Positions 37,229 through 46,482 of a stretch of DNA of 64,000 bases are shown one piece after another (position 1 is the first letter of the stretch; each line of letters opens with the position of its first letter). The notes under the pieces are model-generated. The model did not search any database and was not told the DNA's origin. It worked only from the letters and a program-made list of their open reading frames with translations. A program made the position numbers and the translations under genes. The stretch is from Flavobacteriaceae bacterium (GTDB lineage Bacteria; Bacteroidota; Bacteroidia; Flavobacteriales; Flavobacteriaceae), in NCBI GenBank assembly GCA_018699935.1, contig JABISF010000015.1, positions 29,698 to 93,697 of the forward strand. The letters run 5' to 3'.

Positions 37229-37656
37229 ACCCACAGAAATTAGTTTTTTTTCACCCCGATCAAGAGCATCAAAAAAAACTGCATTGGGCACAGGAAGGCG
37301 TCTCCGCCGGTTTTCCTTCACCTGCCGATGACTTTAAAGAATTGCGCATCAGCATTGATCAAGAAGTGGTGCGCAACGAAGAAGCGACTTTCTATGCGCG
37401 GGTTTCGGGAGAGTCTATGCAAGGTGCCGGATTGGACGATGGCGATTTGTTGGTGATCGACAGGAGCTTAGAACCCAAAGACAAGAAAATTGCCGTCTGT
37501 TTTATCGATGGTGAATTCACCGTGAAACGCCTCAAAGTAGCTGCCGACTGCGTCTATCTGATGCCTGAAAACAAAAACTACCAACCCCTGAAAGTCACCG
37601 AAGAAAACGAACTGATTATTTGGGGAATCGTGACCTATGTGGTGAAAAAATTGTGA
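37225..37656 (+). CDS. umuD: UmuD-like S24 peptidase, polymerase V accessory subunit
   Basis: A 143-aa self-cleaving partner of UmuC. The cleavage site is A28-G29 in SAGFPSPADD, the catalytic serine S64 in SGESMQGAG, and the lysine K101 in FTVKRLKV, the S24 dyad. RecA-stimulated cleavage would give the active form. It is translationally coupled to umuC through an ATGA overlap. It lacks a DNA-binding domain, so it is not LexA. Confidence 0.95.
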   Translation: MNPQKLVFFHPDQEHQKKLHWAQEGVSAGFPSPADDFKELRISIDQEVVRNEEATFYARVSGESMQGAGLDDGDLLVIDRSLEPKDKKIAVCFIDGEFTVKRLKVAADCVYLMPENKNYQPLKVTEENELIIWGIVTYVVKKL

Positions 37657-37667
37657 AGTAAAACCCA

Positions 37668-38015
37668 ATGAAATCCTTATACCGTTCCGCGCTTTGTTGT
37701 GTGTTATTGCTCATGAGTTGTAACAAAGAAAAAGACACCGAAAACCTACCCGCTTGTATTACTCAAAAAATTGAAGCAATAAAAACGGAAACCGTCCGAA
37801 ATCCTCCCGCCAAAATCTATCGCTATAGCTACCAAAACAAAACCGTCTTTTTTATTCCGCAATATTGTTGTGATGTTTTTAGTGAATTGTATAATGAAAA
37901 CTGTACCCTCATCTGCCATCCAGACGGAGGCATTACCGGTATGGGTGACGGGAAATGCAGTGATTTCTTTACTGAACGAAAGGAGGAGCGTTTGGTTTGG
38001 GAGGATAAGCGGTGA
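37668..38015 (+). CDS. DUF6970-type lipoprotein
   Basis: A 115-aa protein with a lipoprotein signal peptide (CCVLLLMSCN, cysteine 18) and a compact domain with AKIYRYSYQNKTVFFIPQYCCDVFSELY and CHPDGGITGMGDGKCSDF, matching DUF6970. The conserved cysteines and glycines suggest a small extracytoplasmic fold, perhaps metal- or disulfide-stabilised. Function is unknown. It begins 11 nt after umuD but does not look functionally related. Confidence 0.75.
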   Translation: MKSLYRSALCCVLLLMSCNKEKDTENLPACITQKIEAIKTETVRNPPAKIYRYSYQNKTVFFIPQYCCDVFSELYNENCTLICHPDGGITGMGDGKCSDFFTERKEERLVWEDKR

Positions 38016-38391
38016 AACCGATACATCCAATATTCTAGTGTTGGTTTTTTATCTGCTGAATCACTATAATTTTGTGTTCCTTCTTGAATTTATAATTTTA
38101 AAATTAAACTCTTTCAGAGTAAATATAATCTCATTTCAATTTAACACAACCCTCTATTTCTTGAGTTTTTAAAAAAATTCAAAAGCGATTTCTACAAAAT
38201 AAAAAACCATTCCATTTACAGATTCTTAATATATTTTATGAAGACAGGAATTTCAATAACAATGATCCCGTCAAGCTGCACCCACCGACATATAAAAATT
38301 ATGTATCTTTAAAATCCGCTAACACATAAAAATATATTTTGGTGGCATCAGACAGGCAACATCAAAAAATTCTTCAAAACCCTAAAATTTC
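38016..38391. other. Intergenic stretch before the symporter gene
   Basis: About 376 nt of AT-rich sequence without a convincing gene on either strand. It holds a weak -7-like TATCTTTA at 38304-38311, about 80 nt before the symporter ATG. I see no riboswitch, tRNA or long hairpin in it. Confidence 0.5.
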
Positions 38392-39963
38392 ATGATCCTT
38401 TTTACCTTTATTGCCTATACTGTTTTTGTTGCTATTTATTCTTGGTACAAATTAAGAAACGAAAACCTGAGTTCGCAAGACGGTTATTTTTTGGGCGGTA
38501 GAAGTCTGACCGGAGTGGTTATTGCGGGTTCCATGCTGTTGACTAATATTTCTACAGAACACCTCATCGGGATGAATGGGTCTTCTTATAAAAATGGGTT
38601 TATCATCATTGCTTGGGAGGTGACCTCGGCTTTGGCGCTCATCATCGCGGCCATCTATTTTGTTCCCAAATATTTAAAAATGGGGCTGACCACCATTCCC
38701 CAGTATTTAGAACAACGCTTTGATCGCAGTACACGTACGCTTGTTGCTTTTTTTTTGATGATCTCATTTGTCGTTACACTTTTACCCATAGTGCTCTACA
38801 CCGGAGCTATTAATTTAGAGAGTATTTTTAATGTCTCTGAAGTCTTGGGTGTCTCTCGACAACAAGGGATTATACTGACGGTCATCGCCATCGGCTTACT
38901 GGGTTCGCTCTATGCCATCGTTGGTGGACTTAAAGCGGTGGCTGTATCGGATACACTCAATGGTTACGGATTGCTCATTGGAGGTTTGGCAGTACCCTGC
39001 ATTGCTTTGGTCAGCATTGGTGAGGGAAATCTTTTCAGCGGCCTAAAAGCTGTGTATAGGAATGCTCCAGAAAAATTCAATGTGGTGGGTGCACCCGATT
39101 CCATCTTGCCTTTTGGAGTGCTTTTTACAGGGCTGATCATCAATCAACTCTATTTTTGGAGTATGAACCAAACCATCATTCAACGCGCCTTGGGTGCCAA
39201 AAGTTTGGTGGAAGCGCAAAAAGGTTTACTGTTTACCGGAGTACTCAAAATATTAGTGCCCTTAATCATCATCCTCCCGGGGGTGATCGGTTTCTACTAC
39301 TATGGCGATAGTCTGTATGACAACCAAGACATGATTTATCCAGAGTTGATTAAAAAAGTACTACCCGTAGGCTTGATTGGGGTCTTTGCCGCAATTGTTA
39401 TGGGGGCAGTGTTGAGTACTTTTAATAGCGTTTTGAATAGTGCCGCCACCATTTTTAGTATTGATATTTACAAAGAAATCATTGACAAAACATGTACCGA
39501 TTCAAAACTGGTTCGGGTGGGCAAACTCACCTCCACGGTTCTTGCCTTCTTTGCCATTGCCGTAGCACCTTGGGTTGCCAATGCCCCCGACGGACTTTAT
39601 CAATTGCTCCAACAACTCAACGGGATTTTCTTTATCCCCATCGCCTCCATTATGCTGGCCGGTTTTTTTACTAAAACCATTTCGGCAGTCGCTGCAAAAA
39701 CAGCTTTATTAATCGGGTTAATTTTTTACATCCTCACCACTTTTATTGTTCCCGTAAACATTCATTTTGTACACATTTGGGGAATTGAATTTGTCTTGAA
39801 TGTGGCGGTCATGTTTGGGGTTTCTTATTTTTATCCCCAATCCCAAAAAGAATGGGAAGCACAGCCACCGCTTTTGGATCTAAAATCATGGAAATACACC
39901 ACTCCTTTTTCCATCGCACTCTGTGTAATTACTGTTTTGATTTATATCCTGCTCGGAAGTTAG
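38392..39963 (+). CDS. Sodium/solute symporter (SSS family)
   Basis: A 523-aa inner-membrane symporter with about 13-14 hydrophobic segments. Family features include FLGGRSLTGVVIAGSMLLTNISTEHLIGMNGSSYKNG in the first segments, TTIPQYLEQRFDRSTRTLVAFF, GGLKAVAVSDTLNG, FWSMNQTIIQRALGAKSLVEAQKG and ALSTFNSVLNSAATIFSIDIY-like sequence later (VLSTFNSVLNS). These place it near SglT-type sugar transporters. Uptake of a monosaccharide driven by sodium is the best guess; a link to the fucose/sialic-acid genes about 7 kb away is only inference. It stands alone after a long intergenic region. Confidence 0.9.
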   Translation: MILFTFIAYTVFVAIYSWYKLRNENLSSQDGYFLGGRSLTGVVIAGSMLLTNISTEHLIGMNGSSYKNGFIIIAWEVTSALALIIAAIYFVPKYLKMGLTTIPQYLEQRFDRSTRTLVAFFLMISFVVTLLPIVLYTGAINLESIFNVSEVLGVSRQQGIILTVIAIGLLGSLYAIVGGLKAVAVSDTLNGYGLLIGGLAVPCIALVSIGEGNLFSGLKAVYRNAPEKFNVVGAPDSILPFGVLFTGLIINQLYFWSMNQTIIQRALGAKSLVEAQKGLLFTGVLKILVPLIIILPGVIGFYYYGDSLYDNQDMIYPELIKKVLPVGLIGVFAAIVMGAVLSTFNSVLNSAATIFSIDIYKEIIDKTCTDSKLVRVGKLTSTVLAFFAIAVAPWVANAPDGLYQLLQQLNGIFFIPIASIMLAGFFTKTISAVAAKTALLIGLIFYILTTFIVPVNIHFVHIWGIEFVLNVAVMFGVSYFYPQSQKEWEAQPPLLDLKSWKYTTPFSIALCVITVLIYILLGS

Positions 39964-40029
39964 AGCGAATTAAAACGTGTAAAGAATTCTTTCCGTGTCA
40001 GCTTTAAGTTTTACAAACTTATTTAAATT

Positions 40030-40662
40030 TTAACCCAACAGCTTAAGCTCTAAATTCCTATATTCATTTCGTTCAAACCTTTCTATTCTTCCGTCATTAA
40101 GCCAAAAAATAGCATCACAAATCTTAAACAAGGAGTCAATAATGTGGGAGGAAACCATCACAATTTTAGTTTTGCCAAGGGAAAGGATTAATTTTTGAAG
40201 AGCAAAAACAGACTCCATATCCAAACCATTAAAGACCTCATCAAAAAGATAAAGTGTATATTCCTTTTGAAAGAGGGCATTGAGGTAGGCTTTCTTTTTC
40301 ATGCCGGTAGAAAACTCTTTTATCAACGGACGCTCTGGCACATCAAACACCACTTTGGATTTGATTTGTTCAATTTTCATCAATTGGGCAAAAAACCGAC
40401 TAAATTCCGTACTGTTTAAATACTCATAAACAAAGGGATGAGTAGGACACCATGCCACTTCACTTTTGTCGAATATTTGTTGGTTCCAATGCATTCCCCC
40501 CTTAAATGAAGTTTGGCCTGCGATACATTCCAGTAAAGTGGTTTTTCCAACTCCATTTTTCCCCACCAAACCATAGACCCCCGGAACTTGAAGATCAAGT
40601 GTTAATTGAGAAAAAATACTTTTTCTTCCGTAAGATTTTTCATCAATTTTGAGGTGTAACAT
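40030..40662 (-). CDS. ABC transporter ATP-binding protein
   Basis: A 210-aa nucleotide-binding protein with Walker A GKNGVGKTT (about 34-42), the ABC signature as EFSTGMKKKAYLN, Walker B LYLFDEVFNGLD and the H-loop region VMVSSHIIDSL. It is shorter than average and close to the type that pairs with a small, single permease. The ATG at 40662 gives MLHLKIDEKSYG; an in-frame start 33 nt upstream adds sequence inside the permease gene. It overlaps the permease gene by 20 nt, so the two are co-translated. Substrate unknown. Confidence 0.9.
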   Translation of the reverse strand: MLHLKIDEKSYGRKSIFSQLTLDLQVPGVYGLVGKNGVGKTTLLECIAGQTSFKGGMHWNQQIFDKSEVAWCPTHPFVYEYLNSTEFSRFFAQLMKIEQIKSKVVFDVPERPLIKEFSTGMKKKAYLNALFQKEYTLYLFDEVFNGLDMESVFALQKLILSLGKTKIVMVSSHIIDSLFKICDAIFWLNDGRIERFERNEYRNLELKLLG

Positions 40663-41563
40663 CTGAACTTTGGAGCTGTTGGAGGGTATGAACACTTTTA
40701 CGATAAAAATACGGCACGACTAATAAGGGGAAAGCATAGGGGAGAAAAATTAAAAAAAGAACAAAAATTACCCCTTGCTGAAAACTATTTTCATAATAAG
40801 CATATTTGATTAAAACAGCCACCATAAAAACAAAGAATAGAGGTACAAAAACCCAAAGTTGCCGCACGTCAAAATACATAACCAGCAAAATAAGTGGCCC
40901 AAAAAAGATTGTACTGTTGAGCAAATTGATTTTCATTACTTCCAAAAGAAAAGCTTCCCCTTTGAATGCGCTCCATCCCACAAAACTTTTTTGTTCTTTA
41001 TAAAAAAGAATAGAAAGTACGGTGATTCCTCCCAACAACAGCGCAAGATAGAGCAGTCCAATATTGCCAACTTCATACCCTTTAAAACATAAATACAGCA
41101 TCACTCCCAAAATAATCCACAAGCGATATTTTCTGAATTGTGTTTTCCAAGAGGGTACAAAAATCAGGAATGGAGCGAATCCAATAAAGCGTTTTTGCTG
41201 AGGAATCAGAGTAATCAAAAAAACAAGTAAAAGTAGGATGCCGAATAAAACCCAATGAGCAGTAAGCGCATATAAAATTAGTAGGGGAAGGCTGTAAAAA
41301 CTGTATTCTAAAAATCTAAATCCTTTGCCAAAAGTTCCTGCCAATTTCAACAATCCTTGATCTTTTCGAATAAAATGTATTTGTAAAATTTGAAGGCTAA
41401 AAAGCAAAAACCATTGGGGATGTTTTAAAACATAGGGATATAAACTTTTTGTAAAAACCATCAAAACCAACAGCAATCCTACGAAATAATAGACTAAATC
41501 CCGATTTCCAAAAGTTTTTCTGAGGCTGTGAAGGGAATGTAGGTAGAGCAACTGGATCATCAT
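40643..41563 (-). CDS. Membrane component of the small ABC transporter
   Basis: A 306-aa very hydrophobic protein with about nine to ten membrane segments in close pairs, such as YYFVGLLLVLMVFTKSL, WVLFGILLLLVFLITLI and GVIFVLFLIFLPYAFPLLVV. I do not recognise a named permease domain, but the 20-nt overlap with the ATPase gene makes it its partner. A second ATG one codon on is equally good. It lies 39 nt after tetR on the same strand, so read-through co-expression is possible. Substrate unknown. Confidence 0.72.
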   Translation of the reverse strand: MMIQLLYLHSLHSLRKTFGNRDLVYYFVGLLLVLMVFTKSLYPYVLKHPQWFLLFSLQILQIHFIRKDQGLLKLAGTFGKGFRFLEYSFYSLPLLILYALTAHWVLFGILLLLVFLITLIPQQKRFIGFAPFLIFVPSWKTQFRKYRLWIILGVMLYLCFKGYEVGNIGLLYLALLLGGITVLSILFYKEQKSFVGWSAFKGEAFLLEVMKINLLNSTIFFGPLILLVMYFDVRQLWVFVPLFFVFMVAVLIKYAYYENSFQQGVIFVLFLIFLPYAFPLLVVPYFYRKSVHTLQQLQSSDVTPQN

Positions 41564-41602
41564 TGGGTCTTTGACACCTACAAAAGTATTAAATACCTGC
41601 CT

Positions 41603-42208
41603 TTACTCCATCAAGACCTTATAAAAAAGTTTGCTGAGAAAAGTCGCCAGTTGTTCGCTGGAAAGATTTACATCAGAGGTGTGGGTGGCTAAAAACAACT
41701 CCGGAGGAGCACCGACTAACATAAAACTCAATAAAAGAAATTCGTATTTTTCAGTAAAAGCTTTGATTTTTTTGGAGGACTTTAAATCTCTATTCAAATC
41801 TTTTACAAGTGTTTTTACCATGGTGCTTTGATAAGATCGCTGGCGGATTTGGGCTTGATTGATGATGTGAAATTTCACCATTTCAGGAGTTCCAATAATA
41901 TCAAAATAACTTTTAAAGGTTTTATACAAATAGTCGTAGACATTATGGGTTTCCTTTCTCGTTATAAGAATTTGCTGGTGAATACGATCGTTTAATTGCT
42001 CAATCAAAGCATCAAAAAGCGTATTGATATCGGGAAAATAATTGTAAAAAGTCCCTCGAGCAATTCCACTTTTTTCTACAATATGGGACACCTTGGTGTG
42101 TTCCAATCCCTGTTCAGAAAAAAGTAGCAATGCCTCTGCTAAAAGGCGTTCACGGATTTGTTGTTTTTGGGCTTCTCGTTTTCCATCAATCGTTGCTACC
42201 GCTGCCAT
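41603..42208 (-). CDS. TetR-family transcriptional regulator of the beta-oxidation operon
   Basis: A 201-aa TetR/AcrR repressor. The N-terminal HTH (about 20-65) contains RLLAEALLLFSEQGLEHTKVSHIVEKSGIARGTFYNYFPDINTLFDAL, typical of the family. The C-terminal ligand domain is variable. It is the last gene of the operon with the thiolase and multifunctional protein (6 nt after the thiolase), so it most likely controls fatty-acid degradation in response to acyl-CoA. A perfect palindrome in front of the operon is its probable operator. Confidence 0.92.
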   Translation of the reverse strand: MAAVATIDGKREAQKQQIRERLLAEALLLFSEQGLEHTKVSHIVEKSGIARGTFYNYFPDINTLFDALIEQLNDRIHQQILITRKETHNVYDYLYKTFKSYFDIIGTPEMVKFHIINQAQIRQRSYQSTMVKTLVKDLNRDLKSSKKIKAFTEKYEFLLLSFMLVGAPPELFLATHTSDVNLSSEQLATFLSKLFYKVLME

Positions 42209-42214
42209 TGAAAA

Positions 42215-43384
42215 CTATAATCGTTCAAAAATACCGGCAATCCCTTGTCCGCCACCTACACAGGCCGTCACCATTCCATAACGTTGGTTGCGCCGTTGCA
42301 TTTCGTCCAACAATTGTATGGTGAGTTTTGCCCCGGTACAACCCAGGGGATGCCCCAATGCAATGGCTCCTCCGTTCACATTAACGGTTTCGGGATTCAG
42401 TCCGGCCTCTTGAATCACCGCCAATGCTTGCGCCGCAAAGGCTTCATTAAGTTCAGTCTGTTGGATGTCTTTTAGTTGTAATCCGGCTTGTTGCAAGGCT
42501 TTTGGGATGGCCATACAAGGTCCTATTCCCATATACAAGGGATCCACTCCTGCAACCGCGCAAGCGGCCAATCGCGCAATGGGTTGCAAATGCAACTGTT
42601 TTACCATCGCTTCACTCACCACTAGGGTAAAGGCTGCTCCATCAGACGTTTGAGAAGCATTCCCCGCGGTGACCACCCCTTTCATTTTAAACGCCGGACG
42701 CAATTTAGCCAATCCCTCCACGGTGGTGTCTCGGCGAACCCCCTCGTCCACAGCAACCGTGTGGGATTTTGTTTTTCGTTGACCACCGGCTACAAAAACC
42801 TCCTCCACCGTAACGGGAACAATTTGGTTGGCAAATTTTCCAGCATCTATGGCCTCAGCGGCTTTTTTGTGCGAGTGATAAGAAAAAACATCTGCCGCTT
42901 CTCGGGTGATCTTATACTTGGCGGCCACCGCCTCTGCAGTTGCCCCCATTCCTACATGGTAATTTAAATTTTCCATATTGGCTTGATAGCTCGGTGCGAG
43001 TTTATAACCCGTCATCGGAATCATACTCATACTTTCAGCACCTCCTGCAATATAGATATGTCCATAACCGGCTTTAATTTTCGCTACGGCTTGTCCAATG
43101 GCTTCCAAACCCGACGCACAATAACGGTTGATTGTTATTCCGGGTACTTCTTTTCCTAAAGCACGAGCAGCAATCAAACGACCTACTTGAAGTCCTTGCT
43201 CCCCCTCTGGATTGGCACATCCCACAATCACATCGTCCACCTGTTTGGGATCCACTTCGGGAACGGCTGCCATTAACTGCTTGATGATGGCGACCGCCAA
43301 ATCATCGGAACGAAAATTCTTAAATCCTCCTTTTTTGGCTTTTCCAACGGCCGATCTATAGCCTTTAATTATATATGCTTCCAT
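42215..43384 (-). CDS. fadA: Acetyl-CoA C-acyltransferase (thiolase)
   Basis: Last step of beta-oxidation, splitting 3-ketoacyl-CoA to acetyl-CoA and a shortened acyl-CoA. The 389-aa protein has the nucleophile cysteine in [10 protein letters not shown], the histidine in [15 protein letters not shown] and the second cysteine in [12 protein letters not shown], plus [11 protein letters not shown]. It follows the multifunctional protein gene after 4 nt; together they form the trifunctional complex. Confidence 0.96.
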   Translation of the reverse strand: MEAYIIKGYRSAVGKAKKGGFKNFRSDDLAVAIIKQLMAAVPEVDPKQVDDVIVGCANPEGEQGLQVGRLIAARALGKEVPGITINRYCASGLEAIGQAVAKIKAGYGHIYIAGGAESMSMIPMTGYKLAPSYQANMENLNYHVGMGATAEAVAAKYKITREAADVFSYHSHKKAAEAIDAGKFANQIVPVTVEEVFVAGGQRKTKSHTVAVDEGVRRDTTVEGLAKLRPAFKMKGVVTAGNASQTSDGAAFTLVVSEAMVKQLHLQPIARLAACAVAGVDPLYMGIGPCMAIPKALQQAGLQLKDIQQTELNEAFAAQALAVIQEAGLNPETVNVNGGAIALGHPLGCTGAKLTIQLLDEMQRRNQRYGMVTACVGGGQGIAGIFERL

Positions 43385-43388
43385 GAAT

Positions 43389-45791
43389 TTAGTTTCTTAA
43401 AGGTTTGTTGTTCATTAAAAGATATTGGATGCGATCCAAGGTTTTTTGATTTCCCAAAAGGGCCATAAAATTTTCACGCTCAATATCTAATAAATATTGT
43501 TCGCTCACCTTTTGAGAAGCCGTCAAGTCACCTCCACAGATGACATAGGCAATTTTACGCGCAATTTCCACATCGTAATCCGACATATACTCTCCCAGTC
43601 TAAATTCATTGATAGCGGAATACAATACACTCAATCCTCCTCTACCCAAAACCTCAACATCCTCGCGAATGGCTGGAGGGATATATTGTTCCGCCAACTG
43701 CAGCACTTTTTCTTTTGCCCTGCTTATATTCATGGGGGTATTAACACACACAAAATCACGCCCTTTTTTGAGATAATTTAAATCGAAAGCTTCATGAGCG
43801 GAAGTGGAAACGGCGGCTGTTGCAATGGTTTTAAAATAATTGATCAAAGTGGGGGATTGCACATCACCCTCAAAAAAGTCATCACTGGCACGAAGAGCAA
43901 ACTCTTTGGTTCCTCCCCCACCAGGCAACAAGCCTACCCCTACTTCTACCAGACCGATATAGGACTCCGCAGCGTAGATTCCTGCATCACAATGCATGGC
44001 AATTTCGCAACCACCACCAAAAACATAGCCTTGCGTGGCAACTACCACAGGGATTTTAGAGGTACGCAACTTCATATTCATTTGCTGAAAACCATCCACC
44101 ATTTTTTCCAGCGGTTCGAATTGTTTTTGCATGGCCAACATCCCAACATTCATCAGATTGGCACCGACGGAAAACTGCTTGGCATTATTTCCAATGACGA
44201 CTCCCTTCCAATCACCTTCTTCTGCCAATCGGATGACCTCGTCCAAACCGCGTCCGATTCCTTCACCGATGGCATTACTTTTACTGGTAAACTCCAAACA
44301 CAACACTCCCTCTCCAATGTCGTGAACCAAACATTCACTGTTTTTAATTACCGGAGCTTGTGAACGATAGCTGTCCAAAATAATAAAGGACTCCGATCCG
44401 GGAACCGCTTCATAGGTTTTTGATTCGAGGTTAAAATATTTTCGCTGGCCCTTTTCGTATTTATAGAACAACTGATCCCCTTTTTCTTTTAGCTCTGTAA
44501 TCCATTGAGGTAACTTTTCACCAGTGGCTTCGGCCAAGGCCATTCCTTTTTCAAAACCAATTAAATCCCAATATTCAAAGGGTCCGTAATCCCATACATA
44601 CCCGGTTCGCATAGCGTCATCAACCGGATAGTATTGGTCGGAAATTTCGGGTACACGTGCCGCAGCATAGGAAAATAATGCCCCAAAATAATCTTTAAAA
44701 AATTGTTGTTCTCTACTGTCGCCATCTACTAAATATTGAAGGCGTTTGTTCATCAGCTCCATTCCTTTCGCGGTTCTAACCACTTCCATTTTGGGTTTGG
44801 TGGTCGGAGCATAGGTGAGGGTCTGTAAGTTTAAAGCATTAATAATGGTTTTTCCATGTTCATCTTTTTTAGAAGTTTTCTCATAAAAACCTTTATCCGT
44901 TTTATTTCCCAAAAACTTATTGTCCAAAAGAAAGCGCATAAACTTGGGCGTAGGCTTTTCTTTCAATTGATCGATATATCGATCCCCCTTTACATTTTCG
45001 GTTACAAAGCGACTCACATTATCACTGGTATCCAAACCCACTAAATCTTGAAGTCGAAAAGTCGCGGTGTTGGGACGCCCAATGAGCGAACCCGTTAGGG
45101 CATCGACTTCCTCAACACTAAATTCGTATTTCTCTGTCAACAAAAAAGTTTCACTTCCAGACATCACTCCAATTCGATTTCCGATAAAGGCAGGGGTGTC
45201 TTTACACAAAACGGTTTGTTTTCCCAAAGCCGTTTTACCAAATTCCATAAAATGCTGTGTCACCTCAACTCGCGTGTCGGGTGTTGGAATCACTTCCAAA
45301 AGGCGTAAATATCGGGGGGGATTAAAAAAATGAGTCCCACAAAAATGCGCTTTAAAATCAGCGGAACGACCTTCTGCCAGAAGATGAATGGGAATACTGG
45401 AGGTATTGGAGCTCACCAAACTCTGTGCTTTCCGAAGCCGATCCACCTTTTCAAAAATTTGCCGTTTAATGTCCAAACGCTCAATCACCACTTCTATAAT
45501 CCAATCGGCATCGGCAATTTTTTCAAAATCGTCTTCAAAATTGCCCGTTTTGATTCGACTCGCAAAAGATTTATGATACAATGCCGCCGGCTTGGAACGC
45601 AAGGCATTTTGCAAACTGGTGTTTACCCATCCGTTTCGTGCTTGTGGGTCTTTTCGCTGTTGGGCGTCCAATTGGGGTGGAACAATGTCCAACAACAACA
45701 CTTCCATTCCAATGTTCGCCAAATGACAAGCAATGCCGGAACCCATCACGCCGGAGCCCAACACCGCAGCCTTTTTTAATCGATACTTCAT
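43389..45791 (-). CDS. 3-hydroxyacyl-CoA dehydrogenase/enoyl-CoA hydratase multifunctional protein
   Basis: An 800-aa beta-oxidation enzyme. The N-terminal half is the NAD-binding dehydrogenase (AAVLGSGVMGSGIACHLANIG near residue 8, ASRIKTGNFED, HFFNPPRYLRLLEVIP and the second 3HCDH part GFYEKTSK onward). The C-terminal part (about 480-680) is the enoyl-CoA hydratase domain with LEFTSKSNAIGEGI, FSVGANLM and GGGCEIAMHCDAGIYA plus GLVEVGVGLLPGGGGTKEF. This domain order is the reverse of E. coli FadB but usual in this phylum. The gene heads the operon and lies beside a TetR-type palindrome. Confidence 0.93.
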   Translation of the reverse strand: MKYRLKKAAVLGSGVMGSGIACHLANIGMEVLLLDIVPPQLDAQQRKDPQARNGWVNTSLQNALRSKPAALYHKSFASRIKTGNFEDDFEKIADADWIIEVVIERLDIKRQIFEKVDRLRKAQSLVSSNTSSIPIHLLAEGRSADFKAHFCGTHFFNPPRYLRLLEVIPTPDTRVEVTQHFMEFGKTALGKQTVLCKDTPAFIGNRIGVMSGSETFLLTEKYEFSVEEVDALTGSLIGRPNTATFRLQDLVGLDTSDNVSRFVTENVKGDRYIDQLKEKPTPKFMRFLLDNKFLGNKTDKGFYEKTSKKDEHGKTIINALNLQTLTYAPTTKPKMEVVRTAKGMELMNKRLQYLVDGDSREQQFFKDYFGALFSYAAARVPEISDQYYPVDDAMRTGYVWDYGPFEYWDLIGFEKGMALAEATGEKLPQWITELKEKGDQLFYKYEKGQRKYFNLESKTYEAVPGSESFIILDSYRSQAPVIKNSECLVHDIGEGVLCLEFTSKSNAIGEGIGRGLDEVIRLAEEGDWKGVVIGNNAKQFSVGANLMNVGMLAMQKQFEPLEKMVDGFQQMNMKLRTSKIPVVVATQGYVFGGGCEIAMHCDAGIYAAESYIGLVEVGVGLLPGGGGTKEFALRASDDFFEGDVQSPTLINYFKTIATAAVSTSAHEAFDLNYLKKGRDFVCVNTPMNISRAKEKVLQLAEQYIPPAIREDVEVLGRGGLSVLYSAINEFRLGEYMSDYDVEIARKIAYVICGGDLTASQKVSEQYLLDIERENFMALLGNQKTLDRIQYLLMNNKPLRN

Positions 45792-45826
45792 GAGTCAAAA
45801 TTTTTATCTCTCTAAACTAGTAAAAT

Positions 45827-45845
45827 AAATGACACGGTGTCATTT
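45827..45845. promoter_or_regulatory. Perfect 19-bp palindrome, candidate TetR operator
   Basis: AAATGACACGGTGTCATTT consists of two perfect 9-bp arms around one central base. It lies in the 85-nt region between the divergent beta-oxidation operon and the SCP2-like gene. Its size and symmetry fit TetR-family operators, and a TetR gene ends the operon, so it is the obvious candidate regulator. Both transcripts would be controlled from one site. Confidence 0.68.
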
Positions 45846-45876
45846 TTTATTTTTACTTTTGAAAAAAACATACTCC

Positions 45877-46173
45877 ATGAGTCTTGAAAACATGATTTCC
45901 CAGTTTGAAAAAAGAGCCGCCACTGCTGCCCCCATTGGAGGGAGCATTAAATTTGAAGTAGATGGGGTTGGCATCATTATCGATGGTAGTGGTGACACCA
46001 ACCTTGTAAAAGCTTCCGATGGAGCTGCGGATTGTACCATAAGTTTGACTGCCGAAGTGCTTCAAAAACTCCGCGATGGGGACATCAATCCTATGATGGC
46101 CGTTATGGGAGGGCAAATAAAAATTAGTGGAGATATGGGGTTAGCCATGAAGGTCCAGTCCTTAATGGGCTGA
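45877..46173 (+). CDS. SCP2 sterol/lipid-binding domain protein
   Basis: A 98-aa single-domain SCP2-like protein: an N-terminal helix (SLENMISQFEKRAA), then IKFEVDGVGIIIDGSG, ADCTISLTAEVLQKLRDGDINPMMAVMGGQIKISGDMGLAMKVQ, the family consensus. Such proteins bind fatty acyl-CoA or sterol-like lipids in a hydrophobic tunnel. It is transcribed away from the beta-oxidation operon with a shared palindrome, so a role in carrying acyl substrates for that pathway is likely. The ATG at 45877 is used, as upstream residues look non-coding and overlap the operator. Confidence 0.88.
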   Translation: MSLENMISQFEKRAATAAPIGGSIKFEVDGVGIIIDGSGDTNLVKASDGAADCTISLTAEVLQKLRDGDINPMMAVMGGQIKISGDMGLAMKVQSLMG

Positions 46174-46264
46174 TTCCCATAGAGACATCGCAGTAATCAT
46201 CCTGTTCATCCAAAGCAAGTTTGGAAATTGGACTCCTGAAAAGCATCGAAAAAGTGGGTTCGAA

Positions 46265-46456
46265 TTAAACCGAACAACTCATATCTGCACCGCAACACTG
46301 TGGGGATTTGATTTTCCCTTCACAACTTCTGCAAATTGAAATTTGAACCACGGATCCGTCATCCAAAGTAAGATGATCGTTTTCTAAGGGTTGATCGCAT
46401 TTGGCACAGCTCGCATTGACTGCCATACCACAAGAACTACATTCGTAAGTTGCCAT
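46265..46456 (-). CDS. Small zinc-ribbon-like protein
   Basis: A 63-aa protein with several CxxC or CC motifs: CSSCGMAVNASCAKC near the N-terminus, CRSCEGKIKSPQCCG later and a final CSV. The spacing suggests two zinc-binding knuckles. It has no signal peptide and is probably cytoplasmic. Function is unknown; I recall similar small proteins in relatives. It lies 26 nt after the 74-aa protein gene but may not belong to the sulfatase operon in function. Confidence 0.7.
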   Translation of the reverse strand: MATYECSSCGMAVNASCAKCDQPLENDHLTLDDGSVVQISICRSCEGKIKSPQCCGADMSCSV

Positions 46457-46482
46457 AATAATTAATTTTTGAGACTTCTAAA

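Noticed and set aside
37225..37656. LexA as the identity of the S24 peptidase
   Set aside because: The protein has no N-terminal helix-turn-helix and is coupled to umuC, which fits UmuD.
39981..39992. The 12-bp palindrome AAAGAATTCTTT between the symporter and ABC genes
   Set aside because: It lies between two convergent gene ends, has no loop for a hairpin and no T run, so neither operator nor terminator is supported.
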